Part shown: piece by piece, positions 34,866 to 44,307 of the stretch
How positions within the stretch are numbered: position 1 is the first letter of the stretch
How the letters are laid out: each line of letters opens with the position of its first letter
Assembly: GCF_011492965.1 (NCBI RefSeq)
Contig: NZ_CP045121.1
Location: forward strand, 1,364,001 to 1,428,000
Source of the DNA: Rubrobacter marinus
GTDB lineage: Bacteria; Actinomycetota; Rubrobacteria; Rubrobacterales; Rubrobacteraceae
Direction of reading: 5' to 3'
Length of the DNA stretch: 64,000 nucleotides
Position numbers and translations under genes: made by a program
Notes under the pieces: model-generated
Told to the model about the DNA's origin: nothing
What the model saw: only the letters and a program-made list of their open reading frames with translations
Databases searched by the model: none

Positions 34866-35898
34866 GAGCACAAAGCCCCATGGGAAGAAGCAGCCGTCCT
34901 GGTTGACTGGCGAGGAGGAGCGATCCGGCGCCGAGACCTCCCGGACGGTGCCCTTGAACGACCGCGGCGGGCGTCGAAGCCAGGGCCCGCTGGCCGAGGA
35001 CGACATTGGCCAGATGCAGCACGCCGAGAAGGCCCTCGCGGACGAGGGCTCCGGCGCTGCACCGACCGGCACGGTACCCCGCGTGGCCGTGCCCGGAGCA
35101 GGAGGGGAGCAGCAGAGAGCAGGGCGGAGGCCCGGAGGTAAGTCTCTCTCGAGGACGATCGAGCACCTGCGAGACAACCCGGCGCCGCTCGGGATGGCGC
35201 TCGCAGTCTTATCGGCCCTGACGGTGCTTCTCTGGTTTTTGTTCCTTCGCGAAGGCGATCAGCCCCCGACCGCCGGTGCCCCCGGCGACCGTGTGATCGG
35301 GGCGGAGGGATCGTCGGATAACCCGTTCGGGGGCGGGCCGGTACGCGACTCGGGCGTCGTCTTCGGCGCCCTGCAAGAGAGCGGGGAGGAGGCCGAGCTC
35401 GACGGAGCCGGCCTGAACTGGCGGGGGCGCGTCACGCAGAAGGAGGGCGAGGCGGGGCAGACCCTCACCCTCGAGGGCCCGACCGCCGCCCAGGTGGAGC
35501 GCGGCTTCGACCTCGGGCCCTCCGGCGTCGAAACCGGCGTCTACGCCGTCGCCCAGGACGGCGGCGAGGTTCTGCACGTCACCACCCACACCTTCGTCCC
35601 GAAGGAGGACGGTGCCAAGGCCGAGGAGACGACGCTCGGCACCGTGTACTCGCTCGAAGATGGCCGGCTCGACGGCTACGCCTACTACCTCGACCGGCGC
35701 GAGCGCGGCTCGGACAAGGTGACGCGCACGTACGTAAGGCCCGGTCAGAGCAGCTACCAGGTCTCCTTCGAGGCCCACCGTGGCGTAGGTGGAGCCGTCG
35801 CGGAAGGCCGCAACGGGACCTTCGTTCCCCTGCTGGTCGGTTGGCGCGGATTCGAGGACGAAACTACAAACGAGCCGAAGGAGAGCAGCCGTGGGTGA
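34858..35898 (+). CDS. Single-pass membrane transfer protein
   Basis: 346 residues from ATG 34858, overlapping the VirB4 stop by eight bases, with GGAGGAGG upstream. A hydrophilic, disordered N-terminal ~110 residues precedes one transmembrane segment (MALAVLSALTVLLWFLFLRE), then an extracellular beta-rich domain (GVYAVAQDGGEVLHVTTHTF, VTRTYVRPGQSSYQVSFEAH). No family match was recognised. The topology, one helix followed by an outside domain, is that of structural type IV secretion proteins, and its place in the operon supports this. Confidence 0.6.
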   Translation: MPESTKPHGKKQPSWLTGEEERSGAETSRTVPLNDRGGRRSQGPLAEDDIGQMQHAEKALADEGSGAAPTGTVPRVAVPGAGGEQQRAGRRPGGKSLSRTIEHLRDNPAPLGMALAVLSALTVLLWFLFLREGDQPPTAGAPGDRVIGAEGSSDNPFGGGPVRDSGVVFGALQESGEEAELDGAGLNWRGRVTQKEGEAGQTLTLEGPTAAQVERGFDLGPSGVETGVYAVAQDGGEVLHVTTHTFVPKEDGAKAEETTLGTVYSLEDGRLDGYAYYLDRRERGSDKVTRTYVRPGQSSYQVSFEAHRGVGGAVAEGRNGTFVPLLVGWRGFEDETTNEPKESSRG

Positions 35899-36160
35899 CC
35901 ACATCCCCCCGTCGAGCATGGGGCCCGGACGAACGAGCGGCCCGAGCAGCCTGGGGCCAGGGAAGATCGGGCGCAAGCGCCTCGGAGGGCCGGGCGGGAA
36001 GGGACCGAACCTCGAGCGGGGGCAGGGACTGGGGCGCGACCCCTCCATGATCCCGAAAGGTCACGGCGTCTTCGGCCGCGTCCCCAACGTGGACAAGGAC
36101 GGCGACCCGTTCACCAAGCGCTCCCCGAACAAGAAGCCCGGCAACAACTCGTTCTTCTAA
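35891..36160 (+). CDS. Small basic Gly/Pro-rich protein
   Basis: 89 residues from GTG 35891, overlapping the preceding gene by eight bases. The protein is rich in Gly, Pro, Lys and Arg (GKIGRKRLGGPGGKGPN, TKRSPNKKPGNNSFF) with no hydrophobic segment. It is likely disordered and may be an accessory of the transfer apparatus. No family is recognised. Confidence 0.5.
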   Translation: MGDHIPPSSMGPGRTSGPSSLGPGKIGRKRLGGPGGKGPNLERGQGLGRDPSMIPKGHGVFGRVPNVDKDGDPFTKRSPNKKPGNNSFF

Positions 36161-36173
36161 GAGAAAGGTGGTC

Positions 36174-39131
36174 ATGACCCCCGCAAAGAACAGGCAAGGC
36201 ACCCGCGCCGGGAGGAGGCCCGAGGAGGCCCCGCCCCCCGTCGCCAGTTCGGACCGGACGGTGCTGGCGCTCCTCCGGGTCGGGACCCGAGGGTGCAGGT
36301 TGGCCGCGGCCTTCATGGCGGTGGTGGTCGGCCTGATGGCCCAGACGTCCACCGAGGTGTTGGCCGAAACTCAGCAGACCGTCCTCTACCTCGATGCGCC
36401 GTCCGTCTCCAAGGACCGCGCTTCACGGGCAGGGGAGGTCGCGAACGCCTACGCCGATCCGGGATCTCCGACCCCCCGGGAGGCTCTGGCATGGCTCGAC
36501 GTACCGGTGCGCCCCGCCGATGTCTCCGAGCCACCCGAGTACGCAAAGACCGCCTTCGCCTCCGTGCCGGCTCCCGACGGCGAAGGAGCAGGCGCCCTGA
36601 CCGCCGATGCCGCGCTCCGGGCCGGCGAGGTGATGCTGGCCCAGATCGACGAGGACAAGCCTCCCGAAGGCAGGGGAGGCGACGGGGGCGTGGACGAGGG
36701 GATGGCCGCCGCCGGGGCCGTGAGACCGCACTTAGGCGACGAAACCCGGGCCCCGGAAACGGACCGCGTATCGGAGCCGCCGACGCAGCCCGAGGGGCAA
36801 CCCCTTCCGGGGGACAACCGTCCCAACGACGCAAGGGTTCCCGAGTACGCTTCGGCGCCGTCTTCCCCGGCTACCTCAGAGGAGCCGAGCGGAGGCACGG
36901 GTATCGTCGTACCCAGCCCTTCCTCCGACGGAGAAGACCCGGAGCACTCGCCCACAGAGCTCGCTGTCGTCTCATCGCCGGATGCTTCACCCGAACCGGC
37001 CGTTGGGTCAGAAGACGAGCCTTACGGCCCGATAGGTCCCGTATCCGATGTCGGTGAGGGATCTCAGGAGCAGCCCCGCCCCGGTCAAGGCCGTCCGATG
37101 GTGGAGCGTCCAGCCGCAAGGGACGAGCTCGCTCAGGATCATCCTTTAAAGGAGGGGACCGAGGAAACGTCTCCGCCTGTTGAGCCTCCCGCCGCACCGC
37201 CCGCGGGGCCGACGCGTGCCGAGACGGGGCCGACGGGCGAAAGAGGCGACGAGGTAGCACTGGTGCCGGTACCCGACCCGAATAGGGGGGACGAAGCATT
37301 CACTGCGACGCCTCCCGCGGCGCGACCGGCCGAAACCGGGTCAGACAAAGGGTCGGACGACTTCGCGTCCGCGGAACCTTCGCCGGTCCCCGAACAAGCA
37401 CCGGACGATTCTTTCTACCGACGCGAAGCGCCACCTACCGCTGCCGGGCCTGCCGACGAAGCGGGCGAGCCGCAGGCCGAGATCGTGATCGAGGGCGGCG
37501 AGCCGCAGCCGCCTGCATCCCCAGAAGCGCCTTACTCCGAGGACGCCTCCGAGGACCAGCCGGTCGGGGGGACGCAAGGCCAGGAAGTAATGGTCGTTCA
37601 GGAATTCGAGAATGGCTCAACAAACGAAGCCAAGCCTGCAGACGAGGGCTATGGAGCCAGGACGCCGGAGAAGAGCATCGAGACACTGGAAGAGGAGCCA
37701 ACCGGTGACGAGGTTAACGGCCACAGCGGGCTCGACGCGGCCAACGGTACGGAACAGTACGATCCTCGGACCACGCGGCGGATAACCACCGAAGGGGATA
37801 TCGCTGCGACGGGCCCTACCGAAAAGGCGGAGACGCATTCTCCTGGCAAAGGAGGCAGGTCATCGCCCACCCCAAGTACCGGCGTCTCTCCCAAAACAAT
37901 CGAGCAACCCGGCGACGGCTCGGAAGGTACTGCAAATGAGACCGCCGCACGAGGAGGAACGGCGCCCGCCGACGGCGCGGGCACGCGCGCCGGAGCTTCG
38001 CAAAACGGAATCGCGCGGGGAGCCGCTCCGCAGGCGCGCGTAAGGACACGCGATGTCCCCGACATTACGGGTTCTCGATCCCGACCTCATCCGAGCGGCG
38101 GAGGTAACCACAACCCACTCCAGCCCGGCAATGAGATTCTGGATGTTCGCGGCGCCGGTGACAGCCGGCCTGCCGGCCCTGCAGACCGTAGGGGGGCACG
38201 GGTCGAGGAAGCCGATGACGGCGCGGTGCAGAAAAGTGGGCGGGACGCCGGCGTCTCGTTCGTAGGCGGCGCATCGAGCCTCACGGCAAGAGATGCCAAG
38301 CCCGAAGAAAGCGGCGCTCCTCAGACGCTCGAGCGTGGCGCATCCCCTGTTACCTCCCGATGGGCTGAGCCGCGCTTGCTTCAAAGCGCCTTCGACTCCG
38401 CTCAGCGAGGCGGCAGCGAGGCCTCCCGAGCGCTTCGAGGAACGGATGCTCCAGAGCGAGGCTTGGCGGGCGCGGGGCAAGCAGGCGCAGGGGAGGAAGG
38501 TCAGGAAAGCTCCTCACAATCGCAGTACGTATTGCAGGAGGTCGCTGGAGGGCCGGCTTTAGGAGGTATTACCAACTCCCTCGACCCCCATGCCGATTCT
38601 TCTGCGACCCCGGATCGAGCGGTCGCCGAGCAGGCCGGCCGGGAGCGCGTGGCGGCGCAGCAGTCCGCGGCCGAGCAAGCGTCCTACCAGCAACGACTTG
38701 TCGCAGAGGAGGTGGCCCAGGCGCAGGCAGAGACGCAGACCTTCCGGCAGTCGACGGTCGAGCGCCAGAACGTTGCGACCGGAGCCGAAGTCCGCGAGCA
38801 AGGTTGGGGAGGTCGTACCGCTGCGCAGCGAGCCCCGGAGGCGCAGACCTATACGCCACCTGGGCCTGACATGCCGCGCCGAACCGAGCCCGTTTATCAG
38901 GAGCCGACTCGGCAGGCGACCACGTACCGGTCGACGCCGGCCCCACAGGTACCTCGGCAACGGCTTGGGACTGCCCCGCAGAGCCAGCGGGCGGTTCAGC
39001 AGGAGACGCCTGCGGCTGGCGTCAATTCTTCACTACCTGCCCATCCTGCCCAGCAGGGTACCGCCGACCAAGCTGCGCAGCCGAGCAAGTTCAACGAGCG
39101 GACCGCGGAGACCGGTAGGAGGCGATCGTGA
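36174..39131 (+). CDS. Large secreted Pro/Glu-rich low-complexity protein
   Basis: About 985 residues from ATG 36174 (GTG 36168 also in frame), with AAAGGTGG upstream. A signal/anchor segment (LAAAFMAVVVGLMAQTSTEV) follows a basic N-terminus. The rest is low complexity: Pro, Glu, Gly, Ala and Asp-rich for about 700 residues, then a Gln/Arg/Thr-rich tail. No domain is recognisable. It may be a cell-surface stalk, adhesin or coat protein used in mating contact. Codon use and long open frame argue that it is genuine. Confidence 0.6.
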   Translation: MTPAKNRQGTRAGRRPEEAPPPVASSDRTVLALLRVGTRGCRLAAAFMAVVVGLMAQTSTEVLAETQQTVLYLDAPSVSKDRASRAGEVANAYADPGSPTPREALAWLDVPVRPADVSEPPEYAKTAFASVPAPDGEGAGALTADAALRAGEVMLAQIDEDKPPEGRGGDGGVDEGMAAAGAVRPHLGDETRAPETDRVSEPPTQPEGQPLPGDNRPNDARVPEYASAPSSPATSEEPSGGTGIVVPSPSSDGEDPEHSPTELAVVSSPDASPEPAVGSEDEPYGPIGPVSDVGEGSQEQPRPGQGRPMVERPAARDELAQDHPLKEGTEETSPPVEPPAAPPAGPTRAETGPTGERGDEVALVPVPDPNRGDEAFTATPPAARPAETGSDKGSDDFASAEPSPVPEQAPDDSFYRREAPPTAAGPADEAGEPQAEIVIEGGEPQPPASPEAPYSEDASEDQPVGGTQGQEVMVVQEFENGSTNEAKPADEGYGARTPEKSIETLEEEPTGDEVNGHSGLDAANGTEQYDPRTTRRITTEGDIAATGPTEKAETHSPGKGGRSSPTPSTGVSPKTIEQPGDGSEGTANETAARGGTAPADGAGTRAGASQNGIARGAAPQARVRTRDVPDITGSRSRPHPSGGGNHNPLQPGNEILDVRGAGDSRPAGPADRRGARVEEADDGAVQKSGRDAGVSFVGGASSLTARDAKPEESGAPQTLERGASPVTSRWAEPRLLQSAFDSAQRGGSEASRALRGTDAPERGLAGAGQAGAGEEGQESSSQSQYVLQEVAGGPALGGITNSLDPHADSSATPDRAVAEQAGRERVAAQQSAAEQASYQQRLVAEEVAQAQAETQTFRQSTVERQNVATGAEVREQGWGGRTAAQRAPEAQTYTPPGPDMPRRTEPVYQEPTRQATTYRSTPAPQVPRQRLGTAPQSQRAVQQETPAAGVNSSLPAHPAQQGTADQAAQPSKFNERTAETGRRRS

Positions 39132-39246
39132 GGACCAACAGCGGAGGGGGACGGCAGAGAGCCCCCGTTGCTCCTCGGAGTGGAGCGACCCCGTCCACCT
39201 CGGACTCGTTCGACGCTCCGGAATACCCAGAACCCCAAGGAGGACC

Positions 39247-40848
39247 ATGCCTTCGAGTCCCTACTCTGCCGACCGTGCCATGCGCTTTACCACCGGCACG
39301 GCGGTAGTACTTACCCTCGTGCTACTCCTCTCCGTTCTGCTTCTCGTACTCCCTACTGGCTCCTCCCGCTATGCCGCAGCTCAGGAGACATCAGGGAGAA
39401 CGCTAGAAGCCACGGAGGCGGGCGACGGCGAGGTCTCGATCGACGGCGGGGAGGTCTACGCCGGGGACGGTTGCGCGAGGGCGGGGGACGTGGTCGCCGG
39501 CGATTGCGAGGAGAAGGGCGGGGACGTCCGGGAGACCACTACCCCGGGCACGTCCTCCCCGGGGAGTACCGTCCCCGAAAGAACCTCGCGGGAGAACACC
39601 TTCCCGACCGGGGGGACCACCGGTTTCGGATCGACCGTTCGGGAAGGCACATCGGAGCTCACCGCTCCGGGAGGGACCACCTCGCAAGGAGGAGGGAACC
39701 TCTGCCCTACCGAGCCTACGAGCGAGACCCTCGACGCGACCGTGGAGCGGGCCGTAGACGGCGACACGCTGCAACTGGCCGAGGAGGTCGGCGGCACGGA
39801 CCAGGCGCGCCTCATTGGGGTCGATGCGCCGGAACTTGAGGGCGAGAACGGAGCTCCCGAGCCCCAAGCCGAGGAGGCCGCTACGTTTACCGCCGAAGCC
39901 CTCGAGGGCGAGGACGTGCTGCTCGAGGTCGGCGAGGAGGGGACCGACGAGTACGGCAGGCTTCTCGCCTACGTCTGGACGGGTGGATCCGCCGAGGAGG
40001 GCTTTATGGGTGGGTTGAAGCGTATGGTCGGCGCGGGCCGTCCCGAGCTGTTCAATCGTGTCCTCCTCGAGGAGGGCTACGCCGAGGCGCTTACCGTGGA
40101 ACCGAACGATCTCTACGCGAGGTGCTTCGAAACCGCGGAGCAGGCTCCGCAGGGCGAGGAGACCCGCGCCGGGGGCACGAGCGGCGGCTATTCGGACGCG
40201 CAGTATAGGGAGCAGACCGACCCGGAGGTGACTGCCGAGCAGACCGTCTCCGAGGAGACAACCCCGGAGGAGACCGTACTTCGGGAGGAGACAGGCGAGG
40301 AGCAATACCTCCCCGACGAGACCACGCAGGAGAGTAGCCCCGGGAGCACCCCATTGGAGGCCGAACCGCCCGAGGAGGACCTCGACCAAGAGCCCACCGA
40401 GGATGAATCTACGAACGAGCCTGCAGGGGAGGAACCCGCGCAGTACTCGACCACGGAGCCGGCGAGCGCAGAGGAGCAGGCCACCCTCCCGCTCCCCCGG
40501 CAGACTACCGAGGTGCCGGAGCAGGAGACGGCATACAGTCAGGACGTTCCTCAGCATGAGGCGTCGCCCCCGTCCTACGCTGCCGAGCCGGACTTACCGG
40601 AGGATTCCGTCGCCCCATTGAGCAGCCTCCCCGAGCGGGAGTCCTCTGGGAGGAGCGTAGCCGTCCTACCGGAGACCGGCGGCGCAGGTCTCCTCCCACT
40701 GCTCCTCGGGGCGTGCTGCCTCCTGGCCGGCGGAGCGTTCTCCATTGCGACTAAGGACCGCGCTCGGTCGACGCAGGCTTCTTCCGGCGGGGAATCAGAC
40801 GGCCGGATGGAGGGTTTGCGTGAAGCGCACGGGATACGTAGGGGTTAA
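39247..40848 (+). CDS. LPXTG-anchored thermonuclease-like protein
   Basis: 533 residues from ATG 39247 with AAGGAGG upstream. Signal peptide LTLVLLLSVLLLVLP is at ~20-35. A staphylococcal-nuclease-like domain (~160-300) contains VERAVDGDTLQLA, ARLIGVDAPELE, DEYGRLLAYVW and LFNRVLLEEGYAEAL, as in TNase family members. An acidic Thr/Glu-rich linker leads to a sorting signal: LPETG at 474-478, a hydrophobic stretch, and a basic tail. So it should be displayed on the cell wall by a sortase, though no sortase is in this window. It may degrade DNA at the surface during mating or protect against competitor DNA. The four-base TTAA/GTT overlap region to the next gene is noted there. Confidence 0.78.
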   Translation: MPSSPYSADRAMRFTTGTAVVLTLVLLLSVLLLVLPTGSSRYAAAQETSGRTLEATEAGDGEVSIDGGEVYAGDGCARAGDVVAGDCEEKGGDVRETTTPGTSSPGSTVPERTSRENTFPTGGTTGFGSTVREGTSELTAPGGTTSQGGGNLCPTEPTSETLDATVERAVDGDTLQLAEEVGGTDQARLIGVDAPELEGENGAPEPQAEEAATFTAEALEGEDVLLEVGEEGTDEYGRLLAYVWTGGSAEEGFMGGLKRMVGAGRPELFNRVLLEEGYAEALTVEPNDLYARCFETAEQAPQGEETRAGGTSGGYSDAQYREQTDPEVTAEQTVSEETTPEETVLREETGEEQYLPDETTQESSPGSTPLEAEPPEEDLDQEPTEDESTNEPAGEEPAQYSTTEPASAEEQATLPLPRQTTEVPEQETAYSQDVPQHEASPPSYAAEPDLPEDSVAPLSSLPERESSGRSVAVLPETGGAGLLPLLLGACCLLAGGAFSIATKDRARSTQASSGGESDGRMEGLREAHGIRRG

Positions 40849-43206
40849 GGAGCCTGCCGGCGCCAGCGGCAGCGACGCTCGCGGCCAAGGCGGCCAAGGC
40901 GGTCCTCAAGACCCGCCGCGGCCGGCGTGCGATCCTGGCGCTCGTCGGGGGGCTGCTGTTCGGGCTCGCGGCCGTGACGATGGTGCTCGTCAGCTCGGTC
41001 GGGGCCGTGGCGGGAACCTGTCAGCAGGCGGCAGGGGATGCCTCTCCAGGCACCCGAGCGGAACCTCGGGCGCCTCTGGGCCCTCCTACGTCTCGCAGGA
41101 GTGGGGCGAGGAGGCGCTCTCCGACGTCCCGGAGGAGTATCTTTCGCTCTACGAGGAGGCGGCGAGCGAGTACGGACTGGACGCCGCCGTTCTCGCCGCG
41201 ATCGGCAAGATCGAGACCGATCACGGCCGCCACGGCGGCACGTGCGCTACCTCCTCGGCCGGAGCGCAAGGTCCCATGCAGTTCATTCCGAGCACGTGGG
41301 CGAACGTCGGGGTGGACGGCAACGGCGACGGTCGGAAGGACGTCTGCGACCCGGAAGACGCCATCCCGTCAGCCGCCAACTACCTGAAGCTGAGCGGAGC
41401 GCCTCGGGACTACCACTCAGCGATCCTCGCCTACAACGGGGCCGAGTGGTACTACCAGGACGTCGTCGCCCAGGCCGCGAGGTACCGAACACCGGACGAT
41501 GGGGGAGACGGGATGGTTTCTAGCGGAGCCGACCCTGCTGCTGGGAAGTCCTCGGGTCTTGCGACGATCCTCTCGCCCTTCGCCACGAGATCGGCCCTCG
41601 CCGAGGAGGCCGTGGGCACCGTCGGGAGCCCGGGGAGACCGACTACTCCTCCGTCGAGATCGAGGCCCTCGGCCTCATAAACGGCTACCGCGAGGATAAC
41701 GGACTCGAGGCACTGCTGCTCTCCGACGACCTGTCGACCGCCTCGGCCCGCTACGCCCACGATATGGCAAAGTACGATGCTTACGGCGTTCCCGAGCCGC
41801 ACGTAAGCGGGCCCACGGACTACTACTTCGAGGGCGCCACGCTTACCGACCGGATGAACGAGGAGGGGTACCGCGCCTCGCGCTACGGCGAGAACATCGC
41901 CGCAGGCCAGGACACCGCCGAGGAGGTCTTCGAGGCCTGGCGCAACTCTCCGCCCCACAACGCCATGATGCTCGACGGTGGGATGCGCGTCGTGGGCATC
42001 GGGCTCGTGGAGAACCCGGGGACGGGCAACGGGGAGTTTTGGGTCACGGACTTCGGCTCCGACGAGGACGACACGAGCCGCCCGGTCTCCGAGGCTGGTA
42101 ACTATGGGACCTCGGAGGGGGAGAGTCCCGGTGATCCCGGAGCCGAGGGGACCACGAAGGCCGTATTCCCGCTTCCTGAAGACTACTCCGCTTCCTACGA
42201 GGACACCTGGGGCGCTTCCCGCGAATCGGGTTCTACGCACGAAGGTACGGACGTGTTCGCGCCGGATGGGACCCCCATCTATTCCACGACGAGCGGCAAG
42301 GTCGTCTCCGTCTCCGGTGCCGATTCGCAAGGGTGGGACGAGCTCGGCGGCTGGACGGTTATGGTCGAGGCTACCGAGAGCGTCGGGCCCGTGCAGGCCG
42401 GCGACACGCTCCTCTACGCCCACATGCTCGAGCCGTCACCCTTGAGGCCCGGCGACATGGTCGAGGCCGGCGACGTCGTGGGCGAGGTAGGCTCCACCGG
42501 GGAAGGTCCTCCGGGTTCGATCCTCCCCGACGGCCGCGGCGAGCATCTCCATTTCGGGTGGTACGACCCGACGGGTACTCGGGCAGAGGCAGCGAGCGGG
42601 GCAATGAACCCCTTCCCGCTCCTCGAGTGGCTGCGCCAGAACGGCGGTACGGCTACCGGAGAGGAGAGCGTCGCCCCGGGTGCGACCTCCGCCGACCTTC
42701 CCGCCTACTGCTCCCCGCTTCAGGCCCTCGGGATCGTCCCCGAGGTTGCCAATCCCGGCGGGCCTTCGTTCGACGGCGGGGTACCGGTCTCGGCGGAGTC
42801 GCCCTCGGACGTGCCCGCCGGAGCTGGCAGCGCCACCGGTCAGCAGGTGGTCGAGGAGGCGAAGAAGTACGTCGGAGCACCGTACGTGCTCGGAGGGCCG
42901 GAGGCCTGCGCACCAGGGGAGCAGATGGACTGCACCTGCCTGACGACGACCGTCTTCGAGAAGTTCGGCTACGAGTTGCCGGACGTGCCGACGGATCTGG
43001 CGAGCTACGGGGAGCCGGTCGAAGGGCCGCCTCAGGCCGGAGACGTCCTCGTCTGGGGCGACCCCGGAGACGGGACCGGGGGGCACGTCGCGATCAGCAC
43101 GGGCGATGGCCAGATCATCCACGCCAACATGGGGACGATGGACACCTCCGTCACGCCCATGTGGGACTCGCCGAACTACCTGGGCGCGCGGAGGCTCGTC
43201 GAATGA
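40820..43206 (+). CDS. Four-domain peptidoglycan hydrolase, frameshifted
   Basis: GTG 40820 has GGAGGG upstream, and the coding passes through three frames: about 40842, 41040 (GGGG) and 41635 (GGGG). Two of the shifts are repaired by one added G. Translated through, the order is signal/TM (ILALVGGLLFGLAAVTMV), a lytic transglycosylase domain (YGLDAAVLAAIGKIETDHGR, AQGPMQFIPSTWA), a CAP/SCP domain (GLINGYREDNGLEALLLS, GENIAAGQDTAEEVFEAW), an M23 peptidase (HEGTDVFAPDG, HLHFGWYDP) and a C-terminal NlpC/P60 domain (MDCTCLTTTVF with Cys, GGHVAIST with His). It is the VirB1-like enzyme that opens the cell wall for the transfer machinery. Confidence 0.75.
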
Positions 43207-43231
43207 CCGGGCGCGGGAAGGAGGGCGGGAC

Positions 43232-44044
43232 GTGAGCGATCTGCCGCGGGGTGGGTTCGGGAGCAGCGAGCGGCCGGGTCGGCGCCGGGCGTTCGCCCTC
43301 GGGGCACTCGCGATCGTCCTCGTGATCGGATGGAGCTACGGCGTGCTCTCTTACGGCCGCGACGAGGCTACCGGGAAAGCCGTGCCCGATGGCAGCCGCG
43401 CCGCCGGGCCGGCCCCTCCATCTGGCGCTGCCCGAGAGGAGCCTCAGGCGGTCCCCGACGAGAACGCTCACGCGACCGCACCGCCCGAGCAACGTCAGCC
43501 CCCGGCGCGCTCCTCGGAGACGCCCGCAGAGACGCGAGCGCCACAAGACTCACCAGGGAGAACGCCCGACCGCCCGGAGGGGAACACGGAAGAGCCGGGT
43601 TCCTACGATCCGCTGGGGACCGGTGCTTCCGCGGGCGCCCTTGCGCCGATCGACCGAGAGCGGGTGCGTTTCGCGGCGGCCCGGTTCGTCTCCGCGGCCT
43701 ACGGATACTCGGGGCGGGACGAGGACGCCTACAACCAGGGGGTGGGCGCGACCGTGGTCTGGCCTGCGTTCTACGAGTCCCCCGGCGCGGCCGAGATCGA
43801 GCGCTACGCCGCGCAGGTCGGGAAGACCGGCACGGAGAGCGCCGCTTTGCTCACCCGCTTCGACGTCGAGAAGACGACGCCAGATACCGCCGAAGGCTAC
43901 GCCCGGTTCGAGACGGGCGGCGGCTACGGACCCGACGGCGAGCTCGCCGGCAAGAAGCTTGCATACCGCCAACGAATGGTCCTGGCACGCTCCGGCTCGG
44001 TCTGGAAGGTACGGGCCGCCGAGAAGGTAGAGGAGACGCGATAG
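43232..44044 (+). CDS. VirB8/TcpC-like transfer protein
   Basis: 270 residues from GTG 43232, preceded by GGAAGGAGGG. A single TM segment (FALGALAIVLVIGWSYGVLS) lies near the N-terminus, then a Pro/Glu-rich linker, then an NTF2-like domain (RFAAARFVSAAYGYSGRDED, RQRMVLARSGSVWKVRAAEK) like the VirB8/TcpC fold. Such proteins are scaffold components of the type IV channel in Gram-positive conjugation. It follows the cell-wall hydrolase and precedes two membrane genes in one operon. Confidence 0.65.
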   Translation: MSDLPRGGFGSSERPGRRRAFALGALAIVLVIGWSYGVLSYGRDEATGKAVPDGSRAAGPAPPSGAAREEPQAVPDENAHATAPPEQRQPPARSSETPAETRAPQDSPGRTPDRPEGNTEEPGSYDPLGTGASAGALAPIDRERVRFAAARFVSAAYGYSGRDEDAYNQGVGATVVWPAFYESPGAAEIERYAAQVGKTGTESAALLTRFDVEKTTPDTAEGYARFETGGGYGPDGELAGKKLAYRQRMVLARSGSVWKVRAAEKVEETR

Positions 44045-44046
44045 CT

Positions 44047-44307
44047 ATGTTGCAAGAGTTGGTGTTTCTCGCCCAGGCTGAAGACTATGGCTTCTGGAGC
44101 TCGACAATCTCGACACTGAGAGGCGTGGGGTTGGCCGTCTCCGGGGTGGGCCTGATGATCTCCATCCTCATAAAGGGCGCCGCCGGCACGAACGGTGATC
44201 GGCACGCACTCGCCGCGAGGGTGGCCGAGGGCGTGTTCGCCGGCCTCTTCGTGGTGCTGCTCGGTTGGTTTATCTACGAGAGGATGATCGAGTGGACCCC
44301 GCTGTAA
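44047..44307 (+). CDS. Small two-helix pilin-like membrane protein
   Basis: 86 residues from ATG 44047, three bases after the previous stop. Two hydrophobic segments (LAVSGVGLMISILIKG and GVFAGLFVVLLGWFIYERMI) flank a short Gly/Asn-rich loop. The size and pattern match VirB2/TrbC-type pilins or VirB3-like subunits of type IV systems. Its 3' end overlaps the next gene by 16 bases. Confidence 0.6.
   Translation: MLQELVFLAQAEDYGFWSSTISTLRGVGLAVSGVGLMISILIKGAAGTNGDRHALAARVAEGVFAGLFVVLLGWFIYERMIEWTPL

Noticed and set aside
32649..35177. 842-residue minus-strand open frame opposite VirB4
   Set aside because: It is a shadow of the high-GC plus-strand gene with no motif, while the plus frame has Walker motifs and a membrane N-terminus.
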